Under the pieces are notes generated by a model, which did not search any database, was not told the origin of the DNA, and saw only the letters and a list, made by a program, of their open reading frames with translations. DNA of 64,000 nucleotides from Diorhabda sublineata (lineage: Eukaryota > Arthropoda > Insecta > Coleoptera > Chrysomelidae). The stretch spans positions 9,372,187 to 9,436,186 of the forward strand of contig NC_079474.1 of NCBI RefSeq assembly GCF_026230105.1. Direction: 5' to 3'. The number at the start of each line of letters is the position of its first letter. The stretch's first letter is position 1. Shown piece after piece: positions 38,401 to 50,379 of this stretch. The position numbers and the translations under genes are program-made.

Positions 38401-41400
38401 CGAACCGGCTAAATTGGTAGAAGCCCCCATATTTCATCCAACTGATCAAGAGTTTCAGGTAAATGTACAAAATCCAGAGCTTTCATATACTTTTTTGCTT
38501 TGGTATTAATAATTCAATAAATCCGTTGCCTTCACGGATACCACAAAAAAGTTTCATAAAAAAATGATAGCACATCATAAACTCTTTTATAATATACAGA
38601 ATGTGAGAAATTTGCTTTTTCTGATGGCTATTAAATAACGAGACTGATACCTTATTTATCAATGCAGAACTTTTCTTTAAGTCGAAACGTCAAAATTTAT
38701 CTTTCTTTAAAAAATTAATTTTAAAACAGAAGACACCTACAGAACTTTTTTTTGAAAAGGACTGAAATCATTCAGTTATCATGAAATTTGAATTAAAAAA
38801 TATAAATTTCTTCAGATTTAGTTGCTGTGTACAGATAAGCTCTGTTACAAAAATGCAATACTGGGAATGAGTGGGTATGTTTATTTTACTTGTGCAAGTG
38901 ATAATTATTTTATTTTTTTTTGCATTCCTATTCATTAAATGGTAGAATATTCATTACTGTTTCGTGTTCAAATTAATTTAATTTCATTGGTAACAAAACT
39001 ATAAACTATTTGAGGATAGAAAAATTTATTAAAAAATCAAAACAATTTATGTCCAAATGAATTAATTCATTATACAAAATATTTCAGATATTGATTAAAA
39101 AAGTGTGAAAAACAAAAGATACTAAAATGTATTTGTACAAATTGAAATAAATAATTAGAAGAAATTAAAGCAATCATGTGTAGTATGACATAAAACATTT
39201 ACATACATTTTACATTTCGTTATTTAATGGCCACACTTCTACAGGATGATTAATTAAGAATGTCCAATCTCTGAACTTTATATTCTAGGATCGAAAATAT
39301 CAATCGAAACTACAAAATACACGTTTAAATAATTTTTACTACTTACCGGTTGTATGAAATTTAAATACGGATTTATATGTTTTCACAATGTCTTTTGGCA
39401 TGATATTTGGCAGTTTTATATTTTTTTTTAGCTGGACTTTAATTTACTATTGCCAATAGAGTGCGCTTGGTTGTGATTAGTAAATAAAAACAATTATTTT
39501 TGGCTCTAACTATGTAATAGTATATTTTATTGGCAGTATGGAAGTAAGGATTATTCTGTGCGCGCGTGACAAATTCTTGTGTGAGTCATGCAAGCACAAA
39601 AAAACCCATATCTGGGCGTCTAATGAACGATATGATGCTTTTCATTATACTTATCTGAAAATAACTCAAAAAAGGATAAGAATTGTATTAAAACATTTTA
39701 TTTTCAGTAGTAATAACCCAAAGCCATTGATAATTGTTCGAAAAAACAAATTTCGAAAGTTTGTTGGTTAGAAACAGACTGCCGTAGGTGTAGGTCTGAG
39801 AAAGTTGTTATCAAATTTTGAAGTATTTATCAAAGTTCGGGGGTTATTCGGATAGAAATTTTTTTGGAATAAGCTGCGTAAGTGCCCCTCTTAAGAGTTT
39901 GAGGCGGTGTCTTTGCCGGCTTCTCTTTCATTTTTTCCAAGATTTTGCGTTGGGGCAGTCTCAATCCTTTTCCTCTTTGAAGCTGGGAGTAGTGTTATTA
40001 TTCTACTACCTTTGGATCAGTGCTCCAATACTTTGGCTCTGGTAGGCTTTTTGGTAGAAGAGGGAGATCCCTTTCTAGTGAAGTATTCTCACTTGAGAAG
40101 TGGAGGATTTCTCTATTTGTATGTTTTGTTCCCGCTGTTTTTTCTTTTTCTTTTATTTTTTCTGTTTTCATGGTTGTTACCACGAGTAGATAGGGAAAGG
40201 TTGGTCCATTCCAGCAGAGCCCTGCATGCTGGAGTAAAGTCTGGATACAGTGGGATGCGACCCGGAATCGATCGAGACACCAACCACCCTGCTGCCATTC
40301 ATCCGTCGCCACGATGTCTTCAAACTTGGATTCGGGAGATGTTCATTGACCTCCCGTTCTAGATCAGCTAGATTTACTTTTAACAGGGTCACCACGAGAA
40401 GGATGTTATCTAATTTCAACACAAGAAAATTCGATTGTTGTACCGAATAGTTTAAGGAATGTGCCATTCATGCAATGCATATTTAATAATTGTACTTTAT
40501 TGTATAATAGAATATTCTAAAATCAAATATCTACCTTTGCTTATGTGTTATATGATATCCAGAAAAAAGTTGAGTAAATGTCACTTTTTTTTTATTTCTC
40601 ATAACTTACAACTTATCAATCCGATTGATCTTAAATTTAGTTTTTGTATCAAATCATTAGTCAGCTGTAAGAATAATATCAATGCATTTTGTACTAATAA
40701 TGGAGAGCGGACTAAATGAGCTTTTTAAAAAAAGTAGAATTGACTCACTGTTTATATTAGTGGGTCAACAATGGACCACCCCTTGATGGGTCTAGTTATG
40801 GTATAATTACATAACTTTTGCCGTCCAACGTGTTCAACAATTGGATTTTAACAGAATGTAATCGTACGAAGGAAAATGTATACCCCATGAGTGATACCTA
40901 TGACTGTTCAATATCTAAAATTACTAATTTATCCAACTATATTCAATGTAGAAAACTTCCAAAATCGCATCATAAGTGGCTATCTTATCATTTACAACAA
41001 TCCAGTTTCTTTCGAACATATTCAGGAATCTATCAGCGAATGCTTGTAATTTAGCTTGAAGCGTACATTTTTGAACGTTCTCTTTAATATTTTTTTTGTT
41101 TGTTTATCACTATGTGATTGAAAAAAAAATCTTTAACAAGATTCATCATACATGTTTTTTCTTCAAAGGTGAATAGACAATGACCGACAGTAATATTTTC
41201 TAGCAATTGGGGTAGTAAGGAGTATGTAATACTCATTTTACATATTTATTAAACAGTGTGAACTAAAATCTACGCCCCATATTTTCTCACTAATTTAAAT
41301 AAAAATTTGCAGGATCCTTTGGAGTACATTGAAAGAATACGACACAAAGCCGAACAATTCGGTATATGCAAAATCGTCCCTCCGAGCAGTTTTAAACCGG

Positions 41401-44400
41401 AATGTAAAGTAACTGATGATATGAGATTTACAGCATATAATCAGTATATTAATAAAATGCTGTATCGATGGGGTCCGAATTATAAAGAATTAATGGCTAT
41501 TAAAAAGTATCTCGAAACTCAAAATATAGCTTTGAATCATCCCCCTTGGGTAAGTATAATTCAAATTTACTTATTGTATATTCAATATCCACCTGAAGTT
41601 GCATATTCTCACATCGTTAACTGAATTTTTTAAAATACGGAAATACGGTTCTGGATTTTGTTCAACTTCACAAAGCAAGTATTTCATTACAGTAATCGTA
41701 ACATAGCAGGGTTGTTACTTAAATTTAGATAATTGAGATAGACAAATAAATAAGTTGGGGGTTCTAGAACTGTTGGTGATATTCATACTGAATACATTGT
41801 TTACACCAACACTCACGATTATACTGTCTGTGTGTTTCGATAACCAACTGTTTACCTTGGGTCTCTGAAGACGATAACTTGGTTATCGAAACGCGCGTCT
41901 GACAATGTAATCGTGAGAGTTGGTGTAGTGGTGGTTTTATCTAATTATTCATCAAATTTATTTACAATCTGTTTCTAAGTGGAACAATAAGTAAATCGTA
42001 TTTAGGTAGTTGTTGTATAAGTTTGGTTAAAATCAGGTCATGACCCGGAGGCTTTCTGATTTTTAGGAGATTTAGCGTCTTGGACTTGTTTTATTATTTG
42101 TACGAGAGAAGGTTCTAGTTAGTAAGGAGAGGTCAAATATCGATTAATATTGATTACCTGTTAATCTGTTTCTACGGAGTTAGGTTAAGAAACATTTTGT
42201 AACAGCTTTGCGGCTTCTGATTTCGCGCTATTGCTTTTTAACCAAGTTTGGAACTTGGGGACGATCTAATTTCTTGTAGCGTTCCATAATGAATATTGTG
42301 TTGTACTTAAATTTCTTAGGTATTGTTGAATAAAATCATTTTATGGTTATTTAATATTCTTTTCAGATCCCGAGTTTGGATAAAATCATTTTTATGGTTA
42401 TTTAAAAATGTCAAACTTAATGATAACAATGTCAAATTTGACAAATTGCCATATCTCAAAATTTGTGTTGCAACTCTCATATAATAAGTTAAGCGTGAGC
42501 ATTTGTTACATACATAAACTGTCAACATGTGGGTGGCTAATATAGAGTTTTCACATCTTTCTACATGCATTACATTCTTTTATCATAATTAACAAAAACT
42601 TTTTAAATGTTATCAAGCCCAGAGTAGTGACAGACAAACAAAATTTGTCCACCTCAGCTACTGCTGCTTCAATGAATTTTTGATTGAATTTTCAGATTGG
42701 TGGTATGGAAATTGACTTGCCGAGACTTTATCAAACTGTACAGAGCCTAGGTGGTTTGAGAGAAGTAATCGAAAAGAAAAAATGGCCTAAGGTTTCGGAT
42801 CTAATGAAAATACCGAAATCAGCACAAGATCGTGTAACCAAATTAGATGATATATATTGCAAATATTTGCTACCTTATGACATACTATCGCCAGGTAAGA
42901 AATCAACTTGCTCCTGGAAAACGAATTTTTGCAAACATTGTTTTAATCATGATACTTAACGCTTCTTTCTCGTTTATTTACAATTTAGCCTGACGGGTGG
43001 GATTAATTTAGACAAATGGTATATTTTCTTACTTTTAATTCACTCACACATTTCACTACTATACTATGTATATGTGAAGTGCCACTTCACAACCACTAAT
43101 TTATATTCAATACTCACTATTCCAGATCTTGTTTGTTGCCCTACTTAAACTATCAAATTAAACTGACAAATTCTCCCTTATAAAAAAATTTCGTCAAAAA
43201 TCTATTTCTCATTATACATCAAAATCTGAAGATTTCTAAAGTTCAATCAGGGACTACGCAAATATGTGATTTTGAAACCTTCGGGCAAAATAACATCGTG
43301 TGGATACTGATATCTAAGTTCACTTCCATTATATTTTCAATAATTTGTCCTTTCAACTGGCTGAGATAGCTAGTTCCTTCATATTGGATTCCAGCATATG
43401 GTCTCAAAGGTTTCGTAGGTGGGTCGATTTAAAATTTTCAAAGTTTATAAATTGTCTAGACTCACTTCAAAAGATAGGTCTCTACCTTTGTGCGTTTTCA
43501 ATATTTGCTGAGATGTATAAGTGAATAGACTGTTCAGCTTTCTCTTATGGATCTTGCCTGCCTAAGCATGAAATAACGATTTTTAGCCTTTTCTTTATTG
43601 GGTATGAACCTCCATAAAATTTCTGCAGAAGGATTATGTAACCATACTTTGTTTCCTCATGCCTTCTGTGGTTTGCGTATCAAACAGTTTTTCAATTTCG
43701 TCCTTCTCCCTCAACTGGTTTTCGAAATTTCCTCTAAATTGACATACAAATTTCTAGATCAAAACCTAATCCCATTTTAAGTCTTATCGGGGTTTTTGCA
43801 AATGGGAGAGATGCGGATATCTGAAGCACTTAATATTTCATACGAACGCGTTCATCATATAGTTCACGTCAATTAGGACATGAGAAAAATTGGTGCAAAA
43901 TGGATCCCCAAATCTTTGAATGTTGACCAAAAGCGTGCAAGGGTAGAAGCATCGCGTTCGATCTGTGCTCAATTTGAAAACGATATAGACTTCTTAAACA
44001 GAAATGTTGGAACATTTAAACGATCCAGAAACAAAGCAACAATCTTTGGAATGGCGACAATCTGGTTCTCCAAGACCTAAGATGTTTCGTGTCCAAAAAT
44101 CTGCTGGAAAAGTTCTTGCTTTGATTTTTTAGGATTGCCATGGAGTAATCGTGATTGATTTTTTGGATGAGGGTAGAACAATAACTGGAGATTACTATTC
44201 GACATTACTGACCCTCTACGAGAAAAAAATTAAAGAGAAAAGAAGCGGAAAGCTATCCAAAGGTGTTTTGTTTTTGCAGGACAACGCTCCTGCACACAAA
44301 TCTCATATTTCCATGCAAAAAATTAGTGATTTAGGGTTTGAATTACTAGAACACCCCCCTTATTCACCAGATTTGGCTCCGTTCGACTATCATCTCCGAC

Positions 44401-47400
44401 ATTGCTTTCAAAGACTTTGGATTTTCTCCCTATCAACCAATGTAGTTAAGTTTTTTGTCTGGGTGGATTCCTATGAGAAGTATATGGATCTTAATAAAAA
44501 TATGAATTTCTTACTCCAGAAAGCACCTTACAGAACACCTTGCTTTTACAAGTCAATGCAAAAAATGCTTTCTACCGGAAATTTATAAGAGCAAGAATTT
44601 GATCTTGAAGTCTGCCTAGATGGTACAGTTCATAAGGACTATGGAGAACAAGCTGTAAATGAACTTTGGTAGCTTTAATACAGGATCACAATAGATTTTG
44701 AGGTTACAGTCTAATGTTACTCTCTGTATACCTACCTGCCAGAAGGCGTGACAACTTATTTAGAAAAATCGCTGTTTGGTTCTATAGTAACAATACTTCA
44801 AGACCTGCTTTCATAGTAACAATACTCCTAACACCATTTGGTTCCACGATAATATTTTCATATTCTATTAAATATTATAAAAGCTCGGAATTAGATAATA
44901 CGTTGTAAGTAAACACGTTATGAAAAGAGCGATATCACTCTTTTCACAAGTAGTTACGTAAATAACTAATATTGTTTAACTGTCCTAGTCACAATTCTGG
45001 TTGACCCAATCATAGGGTATGTGAAAGTCTGCTATCATAGATACAATACAGATAAAGCCACTGAATGATACACATCCCCTGCAACTGCAATTTTTTATTG
45101 ACAAATAGAGGAAAATCCCAGATTTTGACCCAGTACGCCTAAGGCGACTGCAAATAAGCCAACCAGATAATTATTGGGACTGACTAGGCCAATCAATTCT
45201 TAGCATTAGTGATCTCTATTATTTAATTTTTTGTGATATTTTTAGCCGAAAGAGAGAAACTTTTCAATGAAGTAGAAACCGAATGGGCTAAAAAAGAATC
45301 AAGATTATTATCAAAAGCACAGAATCAGAAATTAAATGACGAAAATACATCTACAACAGAATTCGATATGGAAGAGAACGATTCTGAAGAGTGTATTACA
45401 AAGGGTCGAAACATGGCTTTAAACGCATTTTTCAGAATAGCCAGAAATACGATGAGTATGTATTTCAAAACTAGTGAACCATCACCACAAGAGGTAATAT
45501 TCAGGATATTAATCATAAAATCAATTGCCAATTAAAATTGTAGGATGAATTTTTACAATTAAAATATTTTATATATTTACAATAGTTCACAATTTCACAT
45601 GATTTTGATATTTTAGGTTGAACAAGAATATTGGAAATACGTGACAATGAGACAGAATCACATTTGTGTTCATTCAGGATCGATAGACTGCGGAAACTGG
45701 GGTTATGGATTTGCTGTATCAAAAAATAGTCCATTTGCTAAACATCCATGGAATCTCAAAGTTCTCACTAATAATAGTGGTTCCGTTCTTAGATGTTTGG
45801 GACCTGTTATGGGTAAGTGTTGTAACCATCTGCTCAAAATGGAGGTCTAAATATGAAAAGAAAAGGTTGAACATGTTTTTGTTATAACAGGAGGTGCAAA
45901 AGTTAGCATTCAATGTTCTTTGACTGAAACTTCGCTTTTAAATCATGTTCATTTGACAACAAATTTTTTCATTTAAATAGAAAAAATTAAGTTGACCAAG
46001 TGGCCGCCGTGTGATTAGTGGCAATATGACTTGATTTAATGATGTTTTCCATTGCTCGCACCATAAATTCATAAAATTGTCATAACAAATATATAAAATT
46101 TATGATTAAGTATAGAAAAACACATTCGTTCAGGTTTTCTCATAACTAAATCTATCATAATATCAATAAAGCAAAAAACATAAAAATACGGTTCACTAAC
46201 CAAAACAACTCAACCACAACTCATTATTTCTCCATGCACCCATTACACCCATTATTAAAGCAACCTTTCAATGAAGAATATAGTAAAATATCTATGTGAA
46301 GGGTTTATTTAATATCTTACCTTTGTTATTGATATCTTCCTTAGAAAAAGTTTTCCCTTTTTTAGAATGAGAACCTTCTGATTTTCGTAGTGTTTTGTAA
46401 TTTTCTTAATTTATACCTTGATGTAAAGTAAATATTCAATCAGAGGTCCATAGTGTTGAAGATTTATATTTTGCCGATAATTCAGGAAAGTATACTAACA
46501 AAGTCGATTCGAATGAAGTGGTTTTCTTTTCATTTCGACACTCCAAAAAAAGCATTGGCTGTATTATAAACTTTGTATGACTTTTACAGCAATAAAATTA
46601 ATGAGGCAACTTCAGTAGCTTGTCTAATTTTTGGTGATGTTAAAAAAAACGTGATTTTCATTTTCTACATTCATTCAATACAAAATATCAAAACACTGAT
46701 AAATCTATGCATAATTTGTTCAGAACTGAACTGAGAATATTTGGTTCACATGATAGAATTTCGAAACTCTTGTAGCAAAGCAATTTAATATAACTAAAAA
46801 TCAAGGAAGCATCTGACAGCAGTGATTAATGGATTCATTAATCGCTAGCGTGATTAATGGGTATTAATAAGTTTGAACAAATTGACCTAAAATAGGTGCA
46901 TTATAAAACAATCGTAGATAAATTTTTTCTAACATTTAAGTATGTTTATCTCAAGATCACTGCCTACCACTGAGATTAAAAAAATCTTTAAATATATTAG
47001 AGGTATTGGATGGATATATTTTTGTTGTATTATTTATATGAAATTTCATCTAATTATTATTATGTTACTTTGACAGGAGTGACAGTACCTACCCTTCACG
47101 TGGGCATGATATTTAGCGCATGCTGTTGGTATCGAGATCCACATGGTTTGCCATGGATAGAATATCTTCATACAGGCGGGAGTAAAATATGGTATGGTAT
47201 ACCGAATTCTATGGGCGAACAATTCCATAATGCATTAAGCAAATTAACTCCTAGCTACGTCAAGGACAAAGAATTGTGGTTACCGTCAGATACAGTCATG
47301 GTGCCACCAAATCTGTTAGTTGAAAATCAGGTATGTTTCACAAATATTTATAGTTAAGTTACATAGAAAGATGGGTTTCTCGGTGGGGTGGCTCGTGGCC

Positions 47401-48376
47401 TATTCCACTGCAACCTTCTCGATCTACTGTTGCCTTTCCCGTTTCAGTCGGCCAACCACTTTTTAAGATTAAAAATATAGAGACTGCATTAACTCCCAAT
47501 TTTTATTCGCTGAAAAATGATTGATTTTGGAAAAAGGTGGTTTCCCAGAGAGATTCCTGTGGTATATTTATTTCATATAATGAACAATTTTTATAAATTA
47601 TAAGCTTGTTTTGTTCAAATAAACTTTTATTTTACAGGTATCTCTATGTCATACTGTTCAAGAACCAGGACAATTTATTGTGGTATTTCCCAAAGCTTTT
47701 ACATCAAGTATAAGTACCGGTTATGTAGTCTCCGAAAGCGTTTATTTCGCCCCAATTTACTGGTTAAAAACGGCAAACCATCTGTTTAACGCTTTAAAAC
47801 AGAGTAACGAACCTGCAATGTTCTCATTTGAAAGACTTGTTATAAATGTTGCTAATGATTCAAAATGCAGCATTGAAATTATTAGACAAGTCATACCTCT
47901 ACTACAAGAATTATGCAACAAAGAAATCGATAGAAGGAAACATTTGTATAGTTTTGGAGAAGCTATTAGAGAAAGACTACCGATACCTGAAATTAATCGA
48001 GGAAAAAAAAAGAAATTTCAGGGAGAAGAAGGGGATTATGAATGTGAAATTTGTGGGAGCAGCTTATTTTTGTCAATGGTATGTATAGAGTGTTCTGATG
48101 ATCTTATCACATTCTCACACACTCTGAACTCACAATTTCGTTTTATAACATTTTCAGATTTTCAATACCGTGGAAGGTATCACTTATTGTTTGGATCATG
48201 CGAGGGATATGATAGACAAGAAAACATTAGATATTAGTCTCTGCAAGTTTATGTTTACTTATGACGATGAAGAATTGGAAGCTTTACCGGAAAGAACAAA
48301 AACCAATTTGGAAAATAGACTACAGAAAAAAATTTCGAATAAATTTAGTGGACTACCCACTCTTCTTGGAAAGTAA
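24150..48376 (+). CDS. Jarid2: Jarid2, PRC2 accessory subunit with JmjN, ARID and JmjC domains, complete, 14 exons
   Basis: Exons: 24150-24214, 25059-25940, 27165-27423, 29296-31066, 33659-34357, 35005-35322, 38058-38458, 41313-41549, 42696-42894, 45246-45493, 45617-45812, 47077-47330, 47638-48078, 48158-48376. All phases agree, giving about 2062 residues. AQRKFAQ (Lys30) matches the JARID2 lysine methylated by PRC2, and [13 protein letters not shown] follows. A long Lys/Glu-rich middle part leads to a JmjN-like segment (about 1456-1498), an ARID (about 1505-1608), JmjC (about 1700-1880) and a C-terminal Cys/His pair cluster. In JmjC the iron-binding His is Tyr1777 (CCWYRD) and the distal His is Thr1865, so no demethylase activity is expected. 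Family knowledge: nuclear; recruits and stimulates PRC2. No ubiquitin-interaction motif precedes residue 22; it may be absent or in an unfound 5' exon. Confidence 0.93.
26240..26345. repeat. Dispersed repeat, copy 1 (partner at 38650-38740)
   Basis: GAAACGTCAAAATCTATCTT followed by TCTT, and then AATTTTAAAACAAAAGAGAC, recurs with few changes at 38686-38740. Both copies sit in Jarid2 introns in the same orientation. The family is unknown to me. Confidence 0.5.
26365..26407. repeat. (TA)n microsatellite
   Basis: About 21 uninterrupted TA units in Jarid2 intron 2. Likely polymorphic in length. Confidence 0.95.
27760..27930 (-). repeat. Dispersed repeat, inverted copy (partner at 50380-50535)
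   Basis: The reverse complement shares CCCACAAACG, GGTCATATTTGGATT and GGTTATTTTACTT-like words in order with 50435-50520. It probably belongs to a non-coding interspersed family; no termini were identified. Confidence 0.6.
28096..28800 (+). mobile_element. Composite fossil: Cys-rich repeat-associated gene fragment with an embedded RNase H-like piece
   Basis: From 28101 a frame reads [20 protein letters not shown] and continues to [10 protein letters not shown]. It resumes in other frames at about 28555 ([17 protein letters not shown]) and 28680 ([20 protein letters not shown], then [11 protein letters not shown]). These look like successive parts of a repeat-associated arthropod protein. 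Between them, 28400-28560 reads [19 protein letters not shown], then [10 protein letters not shown], typical of a non-LTR RNase H domain around its catalytic Asp. So one fossil appears split by a piece of another. The identification of the outer part rests on recall of similar arthropod sequences. Confidence 0.6.
28826..28895. repeat. Interstitial TTAGG array between 24-bp direct repeats
   Basis: Four TTAGG units (28847-28866), the insect telomere motif, lie between two perfect copies of a 24-bp sequence (28826-28849 and 28872-28895, beginning TTTTATTTTGAAATGAATTT). This is in Jarid2 intron 3. Confidence 0.75.
31500..33050 (-). mobile_element. Non-LTR retrotransposon fossil with RT and RNase H remnants
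   Basis: Minus-strand frames give GCPQGGV (about 32640), then [31 protein letters not shown] (about 32330) and [20 protein letters not shown] (about 32260), then in the RNase H part [20 protein letters not shown] (about 31955). The order is that of a jockey/R1-like ORF2. Stops and shifts throughout. It lies in Jarid2 intron 4, antisense to the gene. Confidence 0.85.
35383..35668 (-). mobile_element. Short deletion derivative of mariner family A
   Basis: It joins the C-terminal end of family A (frames near 35430) directly to the terminal sequence around GTTGCCATATCTCAGAACTT (35643). The left border is TA plus CGAGATCAATC. The transposase core is missing. It lies in Jarid2 intron 6. Confidence 0.65.
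36180..36660. repeat. Dispersed repeat B, copy 1, with a 75-bp internal duplication
   Basis: CTTGCATTCCACTTCCCTGA and the following 80 bases match 49712-49800 closely. The minus strand around 36410 reads [12 protein letters not shown], then a stop, then FFRRD, which looks protein-derived and resembles a C-terminal segment seen in transposon-associated arthropod proteins. Within the copy, GGAGACTGCTTCTAAATTTT (36483) and GGAGACTGCTTATAAATTTT (36560) start a tandem duplication of about 75 bp. Family not identified. Confidence 0.55.
36890..37960 (+). mobile_element. Tc1/mariner-superfamily DDE fossil
   Basis: A start like GAGGATTGTCTGAAAAGTTT (36894) resembles a terminal repeat. Further in, frames read [20 protein letters not shown] (about 37650) and NPLDFFLWG (about 37780), the two blocks around the second and third catalytic acids. 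Frames are broken. It lies in Jarid2 intron 6. Confidence 0.7.
38459..39790. other. Jarid2 intron 7, first half
   Basis: AT-rich. It holds copy 2 of the dispersed repeat shared with 26240-26345 (at 38650-38740). An open frame of 77 codons at 39538-39771 is Lys-rich and matches nothing I recognise, and I do not call it a gene. Confidence 0.4.
39800..40440 (-). mobile_element. Unclassified transposon-like fragment
   Basis: The minus strand carries a 96-codon frame (40467-40180) reading [20 protein letters not shown], then [20 protein letters not shown], with overlapping open frames in other phases. It is less AT-rich than the surrounding intron. It looks like a decayed protein-coding repeat, but the family is not clear to me. 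Confidence 0.4.
41802..41927 (+). ncRNA. Long inverted repeat with hammerhead-ribozyme-like core (Penelope-like element relic)
   Basis: The left arm 41802-41847 (starting TACACCAACACTCACGATTA) and the right arm 41879-41927 are near-perfect inverted repeats around a 31-base loop. The loop and right arm contain CTGAAGA (41865-41871), a GATAAC/GTTATC stem, GAAAC, an ACGC/GCGT mini-stem, and GTC (41897-41899). That is the order CUGANGA, stem II, GAAA, very short stem III and NUH cleavage site of a type I hammerhead. Such minimal hammerheads are known from Penelope-like elements. The C at the first stem II position does not pair as in the standard fold. It lies in Jarid2 intron 8. Confidence 0.6.
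41995..42190 (-). mobile_element. Non-LTR reverse transcriptase fragment
   Basis: The minus strand reads NQKASGS in one frame and [19 protein letters not shown] in the next (about 42055-42010), matching the KKAPGHDLI box before the RT fingers of jockey-like elements. Only a short, shifted piece remains. Jarid2 intron 8. Confidence 0.6.
42395..42500 (-). mobile_element. Terminal fragment of mariner family A
   Basis: AATGTCAAATTTGACAAATT followed by GCCATATCTCAAAATTTGTG matches the terminal sequences of the copies at 35640, 62600 and 63190. No coding part remains. Confidence 0.55.
42895..43780. other. Jarid2 intron 9, first part
   Basis: AT-rich intron sequence. No exon, RNA gene or recognisable transposon domain was found. 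Confidence 0.4.
43790..44680 (+). mobile_element. Mariner element fossil (family B), relatively well preserved
   Basis: Plus-strand frames read [17 protein letters not shown] (about 43825), [20 protein letters not shown] (43880), [20 protein letters not shown] (about 44025), then a 145-codon open frame at 44151-44588 with [34 protein letters not shown] and [16 protein letters not shown]. This covers the catalytic Asp boxes. A few indels and stops break it, and the N-terminal DNA-binding helices are missing. It lies in Jarid2 intron 9, sense orientation. Confidence 0.9.
45813..47076. other. Jarid2 intron 11
   Basis: AT-rich. No recognisable transposon domain, exon or RNA gene. Confidence 0.4.
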
Positions 48377-49564
48377 ATTATATTCAATCATTTGATGTAT
48401 TTCATCAGAAGATAATATATAAAATTAAGGGTAGGACTTAGTTTCTTCCCTCTGCTTCCAACCACATGACTAATTCACTTACATTCTTATTCTTACAACA
48501 TTTATCTTATTTCTTCTTTTGCGCTATCTCTTATACTTTTCTATATTCTTTGTTCATCATATAATATGGCTCATATTATTATTAAGTAGTGGACTTCTTT
48601 TAAGCTCAAAACAACTTACAAAAGGGTGAATTGTCAAACGAATTTTCACACTCATAAATAGATGATGCTTTATCAGTAACCAGTAATCATCATATCTACG
48701 TACTTTCTTCGTACTTCTGGGTGTGATGTGATTTGTGTGTGTGTGACATAACATAAGCAATGCTCGAAATAGTGATCAAAAATTGGACGTCCAAAATGGA
48801 TTTCATCATAAACAGTCGGTGGCCATATGACCTAATTATTTTCAAATCTTTATTTATATGATATAATTTTTTTTATTTTTCATAGCAAAGTATCATAGCA
48901 TATTAATTTTATCAGTTTAGGATTTCATTGTTCGATACAAGTCATATTATCTTGGTAATGATCTGTATCTAGATCTGTACTTTCCTCTCGCTGGGCTTGT
49001 AGATTTACTATATTTTGTTTATATCGATAAAGTTTAGAGTGTTGGGACATCTAAATGTTAATTGAATTACTAGATTATAAAATTTAATGTGATATATGTT
49101 CTAATATGTACATTTTTCTCAATATAATGATTATTTATTGTACTGTGTTTTTTTAATTCCAAAATTAGATGTTGGTACAATGAACACACGAAAAAATCAA
49201 TTTAAAAATCAAGTACAATGTTCTAGAATATGGCATAACATCCATAACCATCCAGTTTAGTCTGGAATGCAATGGAATGATCTGGTATGCTCCCATCCAT
49301 TTCATGATCCGAAATGTTGTTTCTTATCGTATAGAGGTGTATTATTCTTCTTGATAATTTCGGAAAATTAAGTAAGCGCATTTTTTGAAAACTTTTTTCG
49401 AATTAACTCTAAAATTTGCCAACAAACGTAAAATTGTACTACATCTACCTGCAGTCCCTCTCAGTTGGACGCTTGTGATGAGAACAATGTTTCTTGAGTA
49501 CAACTCCTACTTGGACCCTTGATATCTTACAAGATCTATTGATATAATTCGAAACCACAAAGAC

Positions 49565-49810
49565 ATTATATAGTCTAAATATACTAATTTGCAAAAAATT
49601 AATCAAGACACTTCATTTTTCTCGATTCTTATGCAAAATGACGTCCTGAACCAAAATTAAAATTTTTTTCCATCACCCACCATTCTTTCCTTTTATACCT
49701 TGATGATATTCTTGCATTCCACTTCCCTAAAATATCTTCTCCATATTAGCGATGTCTCAATGGAACCGTTCCCCGAGTTCTTCTGAGACTGCTCGGTGAA
49801 CGTATCATTC
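49565..49810. repeat. Dispersed repeat B, copy 2
   Basis: CTTGCATTCCACTTCCCTAA through CTTCTGAGACTGCTC matches 36410-36495 with roughly 85 percent identity by eye. The AAAAAATTAATCAAG word near 49590 also matches 36183. This copy lacks the internal duplication. Confidence 0.55.
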
Positions 49811-50379
49811 GATTCCCCAGGTTGTAATTCAGAGTTTCTGTCTAGAATATAAGTTTATGGAGGCACTGGGATTTGCAAAGATTCGTTTTAAGGAAGATGA
49901 CACCGAGGTTCACGCCCAATCATGGAGACAGCAAATTTCATTGATTTACGGGTACCTTTGAGCAATTTGGTCAAACTACTTAACAAGTCGTACAGTAAAC
50001 TGATAAAGCTCAAGTCTTGTCCTGGTCGCCAACTTTGCAAGCAAAGTTAAAAGCAGGTTTAAGAAGCAGAAAAATGTTTTCGTTACGCTTTAAAAATGAA
50101 TTATCTGCAGATGTAGCAGAAGCTATCGGGATGATTTTTACATTCGCGTGGCATAATTAAACAGTAGATCAATACCCGATTTCACGCTTAAAATGTCAAA
50201 TTATCTCTACAACAACTTTAGATGTACTGATCAAAACAAGTGTCGTGCAGTGACTAACTGTTTAACTTTAAATTTTTATCAATAATCTTATATAATTTAT
50301 GTAATATATTATATAATTTATATGTTATTGTTTCCTCTTATATGCTGCCATAAACTTTGCTATAAATTTTATTACTTGT

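Noticed and set aside
47046..47228. Minus-strand frame opposite the Jarid2 JmjC exon
   Set aside because: Shadow of a confirmed coding exon.
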